From Syntrophobacterales bacterium (GTDB lineage Bacteria > Desulfobacterota > Desulfobaccia > Desulfobaccales > 0-14-0-80-60-11), in contig JALNYP010000014.1 of the NCBI GenBank assembly GCA_023229795.1, positions 4,487 through 68,486 on the forward strand: a stretch of 64,000 nucleotides of DNA, written 5' to 3'. Both the position numbers and the translations under genes were made by a program. The stretch's first letter is position 1. Each line of letters starts with the position of its first letter. Positions 17,143-26,096 of the stretch are shown here, one piece after another. Below the pieces are notes generated by a model. The model worked only from the letters and a program-made list of their open reading frames with translations, was not told the origin of the DNA and made no database searches.

Positions 17143-17166
17143 GCGCAGGCTAAAGCCTGCGGCTAC
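17143..17166. repeat. Palindromic repeat GCGCAGGCTAAAGCCTGCGGCTAC
   Basis: CGCAGGCT and AGCCTGCG pair around a 2-nt centre, and the unit ends in GGCTAC. An identical 24-nt copy is at 26037-26060. It lies between the HAD gene and the methyltransferase gene. Confidence 0.8.
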
Positions 17167-17215
17167 CAAGATAGGCGGCAAAATAGTCTTTGAAGGCAAA
17201 CTGATATTATCCAGC

Positions 17216-18142
17216 TTAAATATAACCCATAACATCCAATTGATGGGCGATGTAGATTAATTCGCAGGAGTCGATCTGGCGGTGGCGGGCCGCCAGCCAA
17301 GGCTCTAGAACGCCGCGGTCCAACTCGGGGCGGCCGTGCAGGGCCTGGGCGACGGTGTCGATGATGCAGTGGAGAAAATAGGCCTCATCCGCGGGATAGC
17401 CGGCGGGGCCGGGAAAGACCACCCAGTCGGAGGCGCCCGCGGCCGTAACGGTGGCGCCCGCCTCCTTAAGGTGCTTAAAGAGCCGGCGGCCGGTGCGGCT
17501 GCTGCCGGCAGGCCGGCCCCGGTGGCGGCGGGTATCCATGGTGCGGTGATAGAGGCTCAGGAGGCGCCGGTCCAGGTCCGGGTCGAGGACGGGCTCGAAG
17601 ATGGTGGCGCCGTCGAAATTGAGGGTGAAAGCGAAGAGCCCGCCGGGCGCCAGGAGCGCCAGCAGCCGGGGCAGGACCGTGGGCAGGTCCACGAGGTCCA
17701 GGAAGGCATGGGCCAGAAGCAGATCCCAGGTGGTTTTCCCCTGCCCGCGGTCCAAAAAATCGGCCAAGTCCACGGCTTCCAAGGTCACTTGGACCTCTTG
17801 AGAGGCGGTCTGGAGGATCAGAGCATCGCCGTCCCCCCGGGCCCGGCCGGTGTCTTTGGCCAGGGCATAGGCCTGGAGGCGCCGCCGGGCCTCCCGGATG
17901 AACTCCGGCTGGACATCGATGCCGGTGTAGGCCGCCCGGGTGAGGAGGCCCTCATGCAGCAGGCGTTCCAGCATGGTGCCGATGCCGCAGCCCACTTCGA
18001 GGACCCGGAGGGGTGCGGCGGCGGCCCGATCCCGCAATGCCCGCGCCAGGTGGTCCCAGACCTGCCGGTTCAACGAGCGGTCGTCCAGGCCCTGTTTGGC
18101 GGCCAGGTAACGGATGTAGCCGGAGGGAGGCGGGCTGGACAC
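17216..18142 (-). CDS. Class I SAM-dependent methyltransferase
   Basis: 308 residues. SAM-binding motif I is VLEVGCGIGTMLERLL, followed by YTGIDVQPEFIREARRR (acidic loop), LLLAHAFLDLVDLP (motif IV) and LAPGGLFAFTLNFDG. A C-terminal half of about 120 residues is specific to this protein. The start is GTG at 18142, 2 nt after the stop of the glycosyltransferase gene, so the two are translationally linked. In the cluster it would methylate the product of the GTP cyclohydrolase/PTPS/glycosyltransferase steps; this is inference from position. Confidence 0.85.
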   Translation of the reverse strand: MSSPPPSGYIRYLAAKQGLDDRSLNRQVWDHLARALRDRAAAAPLRVLEVGCGIGTMLERLLHEGLLTRAAYTGIDVQPEFIREARRRLQAYALAKDTGRARGDGDALILQTASQEVQVTLEAVDLADFLDRGQGKTTWDLLLAHAFLDLVDLPTVLPRLLALLAPGGLFAFTLNFDGATIFEPVLDPDLDRRLLSLYHRTMDTRRHRGRPAGSSRTGRRLFKHLKEAGATVTAAGASDWVVFPGPAGYPADEAYFLHCIIDTVAQALHGRPELDRGVLEPWLAARHRQIDSCELIYIAHQLDVMGYI

Positions 18143-18144
18143 GG

Positions 18145-19218
18145 TCAGGCCAGGAAAGTCCGGAGAAAGGCCCGGGATTGGGCGGCGCTGTCGTCCCAGG
18201 TGGGGTGGGCCGCGGCGGTGTGATGGGCGCTCAGGGCCAGGCGCAGCAGGAGTTCCCGGTCCTCCATCAGGCTTTGGAGGCAGCGGGCCAGGGCAGCGGC
18301 GTCCCCCGGGGGCACCAGGTAGCCATTATGGCCATGATGGACGAGTTCCCGCGCGGCCCCGGCGGTGCCGGCGATGGCCGGCAGGCCGAAATGCATGCCC
18401 TCCAGGTAAACGATGCCGAAGCCTTCGTAGGAGGAGGGTACCGCCAAGAGGTGGCTGGCCTCGCACCGGGCCGCCAGTTCGCCGGCGGGCAGGGCGCCCA
18501 GCAAGGTCACCCGGGAAGTCAGGCCGCGGTCCTCAATCTGCCGGCGGATGGCCCGGGCATAGGCCGGGTCCGGGTCCGGGCTGCCGGCCACCGTCAAGCG
18601 CCAATCGGGCTGGGGTAAAGTGGCCAGCGCCGCCAGCAGGGTGTGCAGCTCCTTGCGGGGAATCAGATTGCCCACGAAGATGATCTGTAACGGCCCGGGC
18701 GCCAGGGCCCGGGTCCTGATCCGGTCCCGGGTGATGCCGCCGGGCAGGCCGTCCCGGCCGGGGGAGGCCACCACCCGGGGGCGCTCCCGGCCCGCCAGCC
18801 CCTCCACGTCCTTTTGGGTGGTGCGGCTGACGCAGATATAGCCGTCCAGGGAGGCCAGATAGCGCTTTTCGACCAGGCGGTAGAGGCGATTTTGCCAGGC
18901 CGGGCGGTGCTCGCGGCAACGCAGATGATGCACGATGGCGATCAGGGGATAAGGCCGGGGCTGGCGCCGGTTAAGCCAGAAGCAGGAGGGGTGAACCAGC
19001 TCATCTTGCAGGAGGAGATCAAAGGTGGCCTGGTTAAGGCGCCGGCGCAGGCCGCGGTCCAGGTTGTCCAGCAGGCTTGTGCCGTAGCTGCGCCAGGGTA
19101 AGGCGATGACTTCCACCCGGTCGCCCTGCCGGCGCAGATAGCTGACCAGGCGGCGGTCATAGATGAAGCCGCCGGAGAGGGTGTCCAGGCTGCCGTAAAT
19201 CAGCAGGCCGACATGCAC
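18145..19218 (-). CDS. Glycosyltransferase family 4
   Basis: 357 residues, GT-B fold. Acceptor half: MHVGLLIYGSLDTLSGGFIYD. Donor half: GNLIPRKELHTLLAAL, LTVAGSPDPDP, and the E-x7-E motif in PSSYEGFGIVYLEGMHFGLP with AGTAGAARELV. GTG start at 19218 shares one base with the TAG of the preceding PTPS-like gene. GT4 enzymes are retaining, using nucleotide-sugar donors. Coupling to pterin-type genes, not to capsule or LPS genes, suggests glycosylation of a small heterocyclic product. Confidence 0.88.
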   Translation of the reverse strand: MHVGLLIYGSLDTLSGGFIYDRRLVSYLRRQGDRVEVIALPWRSYGTSLLDNLDRGLRRRLNQATFDLLLQDELVHPSCFWLNRRQPRPYPLIAIVHHLRCREHRPAWQNRLYRLVEKRYLASLDGYICVSRTTQKDVEGLAGRERPRVVASPGRDGLPGGITRDRIRTRALAPGPLQIIFVGNLIPRKELHTLLAALATLPQPDWRLTVAGSPDPDPAYARAIRRQIEDRGLTSRVTLLGALPAGELAARCEASHLLAVPSSYEGFGIVYLEGMHFGLPAIAGTAGAARELVHHGHNGYLVPPGDAAALARCLQSLMEDRELLLRLALSAHHTAAAHPTWDDSAAQSRAFLRTFLA

Positions 19219-19598
19219 TACCGTTCCTCGCGGTAGGCCGCCCAGGCGATGTCGTTTTCCCAGATTCGCACCATCACCGCATCGAGGGGTTCGGTGACGC
19301 GGCTCAGGATTTCCTGGCAGAGGAGGCGGGCAAAGTGCTCGATGCTGGGATTGAGTCCGGCGAATTCCGGCAGCTCGTTTAAAGTCTGGTCGCGGTAATA
19401 GGCCACCAGCTCTTGCAGATGGGCCTCGACGGCCACAATATCCACCAGGTAACCGTGTTTATCCAGATTACCGCCTTCCAGTTGCACTTCGACCCGGTAA
19501 TGATGGGAATGGAGTTCATTTTCGCCGCCCCAATCGCCGCCCACAAGAAAATGCCGGGCCACGAAGTCTCGGGTTACCGCCAGTGTGTACCTGTGCAT
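19218..19598 (-). CDS. 6-pyruvoyltetrahydropterin synthase/QueD-like protein with altered active site
   Basis: 126 residues of the T-fold. Zinc ligands are visible as His16 (VARHFL), His30 and His32 (LHSHHY). The catalytic Cys of the C-x3-H-G-H motif is replaced by Glu26 (ENELHSH). The Asp-His of the family reads Asp-Gln (RDQTLNEL). The terminal Glu is kept (RIWENDIAW). Glu in place of Cys is known in the PTPS-III type, which can cleave dihydroneopterin triphosphate to 6-hydroxymethyldihydropterin in folate-type routes. AAGGAG lies 7 nt before the ATG. It is coupled to the GT4 gene, so a pterin substrate for glycosylation is plausible. Confidence 0.83.
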   Translation of the reverse strand: MHRYTLAVTRDFVARHFLVGGDWGGENELHSHHYRVEVQLEGGNLDKHGYLVDIVAVEAHLQELVAYYRDQTLNELPEFAGLNPSIEHFARLLCQEILSRVTEPLDAVMVRIWENDIAWAAYREER

Positions 19599-19646
19599 GA
19601 TGCGCTCCTTGGAGGTTCGATTTCAAGCGGGAGGTGAGATCTGGCT

Positions 19647-20420
19647 TTACTTGAATAGATTGGATTCTTGATTGTGCCAAGAGAATTGGCCTCTTTCATT
19701 GATGGCAAGTATCTTAACGCTTCCTCCAACTAGTTTTGGGGCACGTACATAGGTCTGAAAACCTTTAGTAATATTAATTAAATATTTTGTAAGACTGATG
19801 GCTTGACCTATATTCATTTTTTGGGGAGTGAACATCGAATAGATGTCGCTATGGTATAGTCTAATCCAATTTACCAATGCGTTAACTATATAATAGAAAC
19901 CATTGAAAACCATTGCATAAGGAGGCTCGCTGCAATTATTGGATTCATCATTGCTCTTGAATTTGCTTATATCTTGCTGATTAGGGTCTTTGTTGTCCCC
20001 GGGACTCAGGCATACATGTCTTATTTTTGGCTTCTTCGTGCCATTCTCTGATATATAGCCTGCCATATGAACACCGAAAGGGAAGTCACTTAATTTTGAA
20101 AAATCCACTGTTTTATTCAAGTAATCTCGAAATTTCTCAGAAACAGTATCAACATCGTCGTCTTTTGAAAGGGAAGCTGAGAAATTCTTGAATATATTAT
20201 CGATCAGATGCCTTCTGATCGTCCCTGTATTGTTTTTTAAGTGAATATCCAATAGTCCCCAAAATGATACAGCCATATGGTGGTCTTCTATTGCTATTAT
20301 TTTAGTTGCATACGATCTATCAGAAGTAAACACCTTCTTTTTTGGGTCCCACATTGAAATCTTTGAATCGGCTCCCATAACAATTCCGCTTTTCGTAGCC
20401 ATTGTAATTAATAATGTCAT
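19647..20420 (-). CDS. Proteasome/HslV-like Ntn-hydrolase, AT-rich insertion
   Basis: 257 residues. The start MTLLITMATKSGIVMGADSK aligns with HslV and proteasome beta subunits: Thr2 would be N-terminal after Met removal, Asp18 (GADS) matches Asp17, and Lys40 in YATKIIAIEDHHMAVS matches Lys33. It also has SFWGLLD in place of the usual A-G-x-x-AD. The C-terminal 150 residues are not recognised. The gene is clearly more AT-rich than its neighbours, has an AGGA ribosome site and its own upstream palindrome, and splits the dehydrogenase from the PTPS gene. This suggests a later insertion. No ATPase partner (HslU, Mpa) is nearby. Confidence 0.6.
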   Translation of the reverse strand: MTLLITMATKSGIVMGADSKISMWDPKKKVFTSDRSYATKIIAIEDHHMAVSFWGLLDIHLKNNTGTIRRHLIDNIFKNFSASLSKDDDVDTVSEKFRDYLNKTVDFSKLSDFPFGVHMAGYISENGTKKPKIRHVCLSPGDNKDPNQQDISKFKSNDESNNCSEPPYAMVFNGFYYIVNALVNWIRLYHSDIYSMFTPQKMNIGQAISLTKYLINITKGFQTYVRAPKLVGGSVKILAINERGQFSWHNQESNLFK

Positions 20421-20449
20421 TTTTATTTCCTACTTAATATTTTTAAGAT

Positions 20450-20465
20450 ACAATAAAACTATTGT
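20450..20465 (-). promoter_or_regulatory. Palindrome upstream of the Ntn-hydrolase gene
   Basis: ACAATA and TATTGT flank a 4-nt centre, about 30 nt before the start codon and inside an AT-rich stretch. It could be an operator or part of a promoter. No confident -35/-10 pair was found. Confidence 0.3.
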
Positions 20466-20498
20466 CTTATGAACCAACCTAAAACAAAAAATTAAAAC

Positions 20499-21524
20499 TC
20501 AATACTCCAGAATTACCTGAATGACCTCTTCCGGGTGTTGGTCAATCAATTCATAAGCCCGGCCTGCTTCGGCCAGGGGAAACCGCTGGGTGATGAAGCG
20601 CGCCGGTTTGACCTGGCCCAGCATCTGCCAGGTGACCTGATAGCGTCGGGTCTTGTTCCAGCGGCCGGTAAGCTCAGGGGAGATACTGCTGACCTGGCTG
20701 CCGATGAGCCGCACCCGGCTGCGATGGAAGCTGCCGCCCAGGTTGAGGTCGGAGCGCTTGAGGCCGTACCAGGAGCCGATGACCACCCGGCCGCTGAACC
20801 CCGTGGCCGCGATGGCCTGGTCCAGGGCGGCGGGGTTGCCGGACACCTCGTAGCAGAGGTCCGCGCCGGGATAGGGGCCGTTGCCCTGGAGATGGCTGAG
20901 CATCCGCGCCAGAGTTTCCGGTGTTGATGGGTCCAGGCTGACGTGGGCCCCCAGGTCTTCCGAGAGCAGGCGGCGCTTGGCATAGAGGTCCAGGGTCAGC
21001 AGGACCGACAGGGGCCAGCGGGACAGCAGGGCCGTGAGGAGGAGCCCTACGATGCCCTGGCCGAAGACGGCCACCTGTTCTCCCATGAGGGGCTGGCCGT
21101 CCAGCAGGAAGGTGACCGCGGTCTCCATGTTGGGGAAGAACACCGCATCTTCGGGGGCCAGATCCGACGGCAACTGGAGCAGCTCGTCGGGAGTGGCCAG
21201 GAAGTGGCTTTCATGGGGATGGAAGGCGAAGACCAGCCGGTCCTCCCAGCCGGGGGCCACGCCCCGGCCCACTTCGACGACCTGACCCACCGCGGCGTAG
21301 CCGTATTTCAGGGGAAAAGAGAAATCCCCGGCCAGGGCGGTGATGGTCTCGTCCTTGGCCAGGTCCGCCGGCGCCAGGCCGCGGTAGATTAGGAGCTCGG
21401 TGCCCGGGCTGATGGCTGAAATAATGGTTTTTACCAGTACCTGGCCAAAGGACGGCGAGGGCAGAGGTTCCGCCCGCACCGCCACCTGCCGGGGCGCGGT
21501 GAAATAAAGGGCTTGTCGCTCCAT
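20499..21524 (-). CDS. Zinc-type alcohol dehydrogenase family (MDR) protein
   Basis: 341 residues of the medium-chain dehydrogenase/reductase superfamily. GroES-like half with ISPGTELLIYRG and KYGYAAVGQVVEVG; Rossmann half with VAVFGQGIVGLLLTALL. It lacks the structural-zinc cysteine lobe, and SPGTE replaces the usual catalytic zinc Cys region, as in threonine-dehydrogenase-like and bacteriochlorophyllide-dehydrogenase-like MDRs. The ATG immediately follows the TGA of the RibA-RibD fusion, so they are co-translated. Probable role: oxidation or reduction of a side-chain alcohol in the cluster product. Confidence 0.82.
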   Translation of the reverse strand: MERQALYFTAPRQVAVRAEPLPSPSFGQVLVKTIISAISPGTELLIYRGLAPADLAKDETITALAGDFSFPLKYGYAAVGQVVEVGRGVAPGWEDRLVFAFHPHESHFLATPDELLQLPSDLAPEDAVFFPNMETAVTFLLDGQPLMGEQVAVFGQGIVGLLLTALLSRWPLSVLLTLDLYAKRRLLSEDLGAHVSLDPSTPETLARMLSHLQGNGPYPGADLCYEVSGNPAALDQAIAATGFSGRVVIGSWYGLKRSDLNLGGSFHRSRVRLIGSQVSSISPELTGRWNKTRRYQVTWQMLGQVKPARFITQRFPLAEAGRAYELIDQHPEEVIQVILEY

Positions 21525-22892
21525 TCAATTATCCCAGTCGGGCTTCCCGTGCAGCACCAGGTCATCTCCCAGTTGCTGGTAGCTGAGGTTCTTGAGGCGG
21601 GGCAGGCGCCGCCGGGGCGAATACCCCGGCTGGTCCACGACCCGAAGGCCGCCGACGAGCAGCGGGGCGATGGTCAGGACCACCTGGTCCACCAGGCGGG
21701 AGGCGAGAAAACTCGTGATAATCTGGGCTCCTCCCTCCACCATCAAGCTGTTGATGCCCATGGAGCCCAGGTTTCCCAGGAGGTTGCCCAGGTCGACCCA
21801 GCCGTTGCTGCCCGGCACCCGCAGGACCCGGGCCCCGGCCGCCTCGAGGGCCTGTTGCCGCTCGGCGTCGGCGCCAGGGCCGGTGGCAATCCAGGGGGAA
21901 CGGGAACTCTTCAGTAAATTGGCATAAGGCGGGAAGCGCAACCGGCTGTCCACCACTATGGGCTGGGGGTCCTGGCCGGGCGCCAGCCTGACGCTGAGGC
22001 GGGGATTGTCGGCCAGCACCGTGCCGATGCCCACCAGAATGGCTTCGTGGGAGCCCCTGAGGCCGTGGGTCATGGCCAGGGATTCCGAGCCGCTGAGGGC
22101 CAAGGGATGCCCGGGACGGTCGGCGATGCTGCCGTCCAAGCTCTGGGCATAACTGAGGGTAACGAAGGGGCGGCCGGTGCGGCGCCGGTGAGCCTCGGAG
22201 CCTTTAAGGCTGGCCCGGACTTCCTCCATAATCGTGAAATGTTCTCCCGGAGAAGCGGCCGGGGCGGCTGATGCTTGAGGCAGCCCGAGCAGATGCCCCA
22301 TGCGCCTGGCCTTGGTGGCCAGATAGGTGCAGTTTTCCGCATGGGCCGGCGTCTGCAAAGGGAGGCGGTCCGTTACCTTGATCCCCCAGGCCGTGAGGCT
22401 CTCGATTTTGTGAAGGTTATTGGTGAGCAGGCGGATGGAATGTACCCCCAGATCCTGGAGAATCAGGGCCGCGGCGGAATACTCGCGTTCATCTTCGGCG
22501 TGGCCCAAGAGGAGATTGGCCTCCACGGTGTCATAACCCGCATCCTGCAGATTATAGGCCTTGAGTTTATCGATGAGGCCGATGCCCCGGCCCTCCTGGC
22601 GCAGGTACAAGACAATGCCCGAACCCGCCTCACCGATCCGCTGCATGGCCAGATGCAACTGCTCGTTGCAGTCGCAGCGCCGGGACCCCAGGACGTCGCC
22701 GGTAAAGCATTCCGAATGCAGCCGGACCAGCACGTTCTCGCCGCCTTTAACCTGCCCCCGTACCAGGGCCAGATGCTCCTTGTGATCCCGATGGCTGAGG
22801 TAACAGTGCAGCTGGAATTCGCCTTCCGCGGTGGGTATGCGGGCCGAGGCTTTCCTGGTCACCTTGGCAAACTCTTCGGAAGGCATAGCCAT
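21525..22892 (-). CDS. GTP cyclohydrolase II fused to a RibD-type reductase domain
   Basis: 455 residues. N-terminal GTP cyclohydrolase II (about 20-205): zinc site SECFTGDVLGSRRCDC, catalytic LYLRQEGRGIGL, then GYDTVEANLLLG and LLTNNLHKIESL. C-terminal RibD_C/dihydrofolate-reductase-like domain (about 235-450): VTLSYAQSLDGSIAD, ILVGIGTVLADNPRL, and LMVEGGAQIITSFL. The deaminase half of RibD and a RibB domain are absent, so this is not a standard riboflavin enzyme. It would open GTP and reduce a ribosylaminopyrimidine. It heads the minus-strand cluster; the start has GGGAG about 6 nt upstream. Confidence 0.9.
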   Translation of the reverse strand: MAMPSEEFAKVTRKASARIPTAEGEFQLHCYLSHRDHKEHLALVRGQVKGGENVLVRLHSECFTGDVLGSRRCDCNEQLHLAMQRIGEAGSGIVLYLRQEGRGIGLIDKLKAYNLQDAGYDTVEANLLLGHAEDEREYSAAALILQDLGVHSIRLLTNNLHKIESLTAWGIKVTDRLPLQTPAHAENCTYLATKARRMGHLLGLPQASAAPAASPGEHFTIMEEVRASLKGSEAHRRRTGRPFVTLSYAQSLDGSIADRPGHPLALSGSESLAMTHGLRGSHEAILVGIGTVLADNPRLSVRLAPGQDPQPIVVDSRLRFPPYANLLKSSRSPWIATGPGADAERQQALEAAGARVLRVPGSNGWVDLGNLLGNLGSMGINSLMVEGGAQIITSFLASRLVDQVVLTIAPLLVGGLRVVDQPGYSPRRRLPRLKNLSYQQLGDDLVLHGKPDWDN

Positions 22893-23050
22893 CCCATCTC
22901 CCTTGCTCCCCGGAGAGGAGGAGCCTCTTGAAATCAGGCCTTTAAGAACCCAAACCTGGGGCGCTTAAAGCCGTTATACCTACATTTAACATGGGGATGG
23001 AAGACAGAATTGTCAAGTTGGGGCAGCGATCAGGAGTACAAACGAAACCA

Positions 23051-23074
23051 GGGGCGGGGTGACCCCGCCCCTGC
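23051..23074. repeat. GGGGCGGGG/CCCCGCCCC palindrome
   Basis: A near-perfect palindrome (GGGGCGGGGTGACCCCGCCCC) between ndk and the RibA-RibD fusion. It belongs to the same palindromic class as 27862-27885. The remaining intergenic sequence (22893-23122) shows no gene. Confidence 0.6.
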
Positions 23075-23122
23075 GAGGGCAAGTCTGAGGCAGGGGGTCA
23101 GCGAGAGACCGCCCCGCGCGGG

Positions 23123-23542
23123 TTACACCCGTTCCAGAGCGTTGAAAAAGAAGGCGATTTCGACCTGAGCGGTCTCCACGGCGTCGGAGCCGTGGACGAT
23201 ATTGGCTTCGATCTCTTTGGCGAAATCGGCCCGGATGGTGCCGGGCGCGGCCTTGCGGTAGTCGGTGGCGCCCATGAGGTCGCGGTTGACCTGGATGGCG
23301 TTGTCGCCTTCGAGGATCAGGGCCACGATGGGGCCGGAACTCATGAATTGCGTCAGGCTGTCGAAAAAGGGGCGTTCCTTATGCACCGCGTAAAAGGCCC
23401 GGGCCTGGTTCAGGGAGAGGTGCAGCATCTTCATGGCGCGGATCTTGAGGCCGGCCTTCTCGAAGCGGCCGATGACTTCGCCGATGAGGCCGCGTTTGAC
23501 GCCGTCGGGTTTGATCATGGATAGAGTTTGTTCTATGGGCAT
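23123..23542 (-). CDS. ndk: Nucleoside diphosphate kinase
   Basis: 139 residues, the usual bacterial length. [36 protein letters not shown] and [17 protein letters not shown] are family signatures, and the phospho-histidine lies in [12 protein letters not shown]. It transfers gamma-phosphate between nucleoside tri- and diphosphates. The ATG at 23542 is supported by AAGGAG 9 nt upstream; a longer in-frame extension upstream covers palindromic repeats and is not coding. Confidence 0.96.
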   Translation of the reverse strand: MPIEQTLSMIKPDGVKRGLIGEVIGRFEKAGLKIRAMKMLHLSLNQARAFYAVHKERPFFDSLTQFMSSGPIVALILEGDNAIQVNRDLMGATDYRKAAPGTIRADFAKEIEANIVHGSDAVETAQVEIAFFFNALERV

Positions 23543-23632
23543 GGACAGATTCTCCTTTGAAATCATGGGTAGGGTGAATGGCTGGATTATTATAACAAAT
23601 CGGCTCCAAGGCTTGCCGGTAAAAAAGAAAAT

Positions 23633-23770
23633 GGTGCGCGGTGCGCACCCTACGCAGCGGGGCAGCCCGCGCCAATTATTTATGGCGGCCACAGGCCGCC
23701 CTATATTTGCAAGCGCCTCATAGGTTTTTGGTTGACTGAAGGCGGGATGCGCTTCGCTTTCCCGCCCTAC
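23633..23770. repeat. Cluster of three different CCCTA(C)-ending palindromes
   Basis: Three hairpins in a row lie between fusA and ndk: 23633-23653 (GGTGCGC...GCGCACCCTAC), 23684-23703 (GGCGGCC...GGCCGCCCTA) and 23741-23770 (GGCGGGA...TCCCGCCCTAC). Stem sequences differ but the 3' end is nearly constant. Confidence 0.7.
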
Positions 23771-23786
23771 GGCGAACTACGGCGAA

Positions 23787-25832
23787 CTATCTCTCCACGT
23801 AGCCGTGGTGGTCGAATTGCAGGGTAAAGGTGCCCCGGCCCTGGGTCAGGGAACGCAGGGCGGTGGCGTATCCGAACATCTCGGACAGCGGGGCCAGCCC
23901 TGAGATGATCCGCACCGGGCCCTTGGCCAGCAGGTGCTCGACTTTGCCTTTGCGGGAGGCGAAATCGCCGATGACCTCGCCGGTGAACTCCTCCGGGGCG
24001 ATGATCTCGACCTTCATGATGGGTTGCAGCAACTGGGGCTGGCCCTGGTGGAGGCCCTGCTTGACCGCGGTCATGGCCGCCACCCGGAAGGCCATCTCGG
24101 AGGTCTGGCCCTCCCGGACGGTGGCGTCGGTCAAGGCCACCGCCACGTCCACGACGGGATGGCCGTAAACCGCGCCGCCTTCCAGGGCTTCGGCCACCGA
24201 TTGGGCGATCAGCGGCACGAACCCGGCCGCCAGGTGGCCTTCGGGCAACAGCGACACAAAGGAGTTGCCGCGACCCCGGGGCCGGGGGGACAGGGAGAGC
24301 CTGACTTCGGCGAAATGGTGCTTGCCGGCCAGTTCCCGGTCGAAGACCCCGGTTTCCTCCACGCTCTTGGCGATGGTTTCCCGGTACACCACCTGGGGGC
24401 GGCCCGCCCGCACGTGGGTGTGGAACTCCCGCTCCAGGCGGTGGGTGATGACTTCCAGGTGCAACTCGCCCATGCCGGACAGCAGGGTCTGGCCCGTGTC
24501 TTCGTCCACGTGAATCCGGAGGCTGGGGTCTTCTTCGGAGACCCGGGCCAGGGCCGGCCCCAGGCGTTCCTGGTCGTCCCGGGTAACGGGTTCGATGGCC
24601 AGAGAGATCACCGGCACATAGGAGGAAATGGGCTCCAGTACGATGGGATGCTGGCGGCTGCACAGGGTATCCCCGGTGGTGGTGGCCTTGAGGCCCAGCA
24701 GAGCCACGATGGAGCCGGCGTGGGCCTCCTCCAGGGGTTCCCGCTTGTTGGCGTGCATGCGCAGAATCCGGGCCACCTTCTCGGAGGTGCCCTTGATGGA
24801 ATTATAGACCTCCTGGCCGAACTTCAGGGTGCCGGAATAGAGGCGCACATAGGTGAGGCGCTGGTTCTGGTCCACCATGATTTTGAAGGCCAGGGCGGCC
24901 AGGGGAGCGTCGTCCCGGGGCGGACGGCTCTCGGTGTCGCCGGTGTGGGGGTTCTGGCCGATAATCGCCGGCACCTGGGTGGGATTGGGCAGGAAATCCT
25001 TGACACCGTCCAGCAGGGGTTGGATGCCCTTGTTGCGCAGGGCGGAGCCGCAATAGGTGGGGACGCCTTTGAGGGCCAGGGTGAGCCGCTGGATGCCGGC
25101 TTTGAGGGCCTCCACGGACAAGGCCTGTTCGGCCAGGTAAATCTCCATGACCTCGTCGTCCACTTCGGCCACGGCCTCCACCAGGGCCTCCCGGGCCTTC
25201 TCGGCCGGACCCTGGTAGTCGGCGGGGATATCCACCACTTCGAAGTCCGTGCCCAGGGTTTCATCCCGCCAGCGGATGGCCTTCAGGCTTAAAAGGTCGA
25301 TGACGCCCTGGAAGCGCTCTTCTTCGCCCCAGGGGATGGTGAGGACCAGGGGATAGGCGCCCAGCTTGTCGCGCATGGAATCCACCGCGGCCCAGAAATT
25401 GGCCCCCATGCGATCCATCTTGTTGATGAAGGCCAGCTTGGGCACCTTATACTTGTCCGCCTGGTGCCAGACGGTCTCGGACTGGGGCTCTACCCCGCCC
25501 ACCGCGTCGAAGACCCCGATGGCCCCATCCAGCACCCGGAGCGAGCGCTCCACTTCGATGGTAAAATCCACGTGGCCCGGCGTGTCGATGATATTGATGA
25601 CGCAGCCCTTCCACTGGCAGGTGGTCACCGCGGCGGTGATGGTGATGCCCCGTTCCTGCTCTTCGGGCATCCAGTCCATGACCGCGGCGCCGTCGTGGAC
25701 CTCGCCCATCTTGTGGGTGCGGCCGGTATAATAGAGAATGCGCTCGGTCAAGGTGGTCTTGCCGGCGTCGATGTGGGCAATAATGCCGATGTTGCGAATG
25801 GCCTTGAGCCTGGGGGTAGTCACGGGGCACAC
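23787..25832 (-). CDS. fusA: Translation elongation factor G
   Basis: 681 residues with G1 [10 protein letters not shown]2 RGITIT, G3 DTPGHVDF and G4 NKMD, then domains II to V (domain IV near 470-600 with [14 protein letters not shown] at the III/IV junction). It drives translocation of tRNA and mRNA on the ribosome. It stands alone and not in a str operon with rpsL/rpsG/tuf, and is slightly shorter than the usual 690-700 residues. It may therefore be a second EF-G copy rather than the main one; the window cannot decide this. Confidence 0.93.
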   Translation of the reverse strand: MCPVTTPRLKAIRNIGIIAHIDAGKTTLTERILYYTGRTHKMGEVHDGAAVMDWMPEEQERGITITAAVTTCQWKGCVINIIDTPGHVDFTIEVERSLRVLDGAIGVFDAVGGVEPQSETVWHQADKYKVPKLAFINKMDRMGANFWAAVDSMRDKLGAYPLVLTIPWGEEERFQGVIDLLSLKAIRWRDETLGTDFEVVDIPADYQGPAEKAREALVEAVAEVDDEVMEIYLAEQALSVEALKAGIQRLTLALKGVPTYCGSALRNKGIQPLLDGVKDFLPNPTQVPAIIGQNPHTGDTESRPPRDDAPLAALAFKIMVDQNQRLTYVRLYSGTLKFGQEVYNSIKGTSEKVARILRMHANKREPLEEAHAGSIVALLGLKATTTGDTLCSRQHPIVLEPISSYVPVISLAIEPVTRDDQERLGPALARVSEEDPSLRIHVDEDTGQTLLSGMGELHLEVITHRLEREFHTHVRAGRPQVVYRETIAKSVEETGVFDRELAGKHHFAEVRLSLSPRPRGRGNSFVSLLPEGHLAAGFVPLIAQSVAEALEGGAVYGHPVVDVAVALTDATVREGQTSEMAFRVAAMTAVKQGLHQGQPQLLQPIMKVEIIAPEEFTGEVIGDFASRKGKVEHLLAKGPVRIISGLAPLSEMFGYATALRSLTQGRGTFTLQFDHHGYVER

Positions 25833-26036
25833 TCCGGAAAAGGCAACCTCACTTTTGTAAATGAATTTGCCCTATCTTTCAACCCTTAATATGAGAAATC
25901 GGTTTCCAGTTTCCGGTTTTCAGTTTTCAGTGAAGAAAAATCGGGCCCCGATAAGGTCAGGAATCCCGAGTTCGGTTAGGTTGATTCCAGGCCCGGCCAT
26001 CCGGCTCTTGGCGGCTTGACAGCAAATGGCGCCGCA

Positions 26037-26060
26037 GCGCAGGCTAAAGCCTGCGGCTAC
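26037..26060. repeat. Second copy of the GCGCAGGCTAAAGCCTGCGGCTAC repeat
   Basis: Identical over 24 nt to 17143-17166. It lies between the EF-G gene and the phosphoesterase gene; the rest of 25833-26096 shows no gene. Confidence 0.8.
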
Positions 26061-26096
26061 CTGATTCCCACGACGGGAGGCGAAGTTGTCGGAGGT

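Noticed and set aside
22973..23016. TTGACA and TATAAC upstream of the RibA-RibD fusion
   Set aside because: The two hexamers are 32 nt apart, too far to form one promoter.
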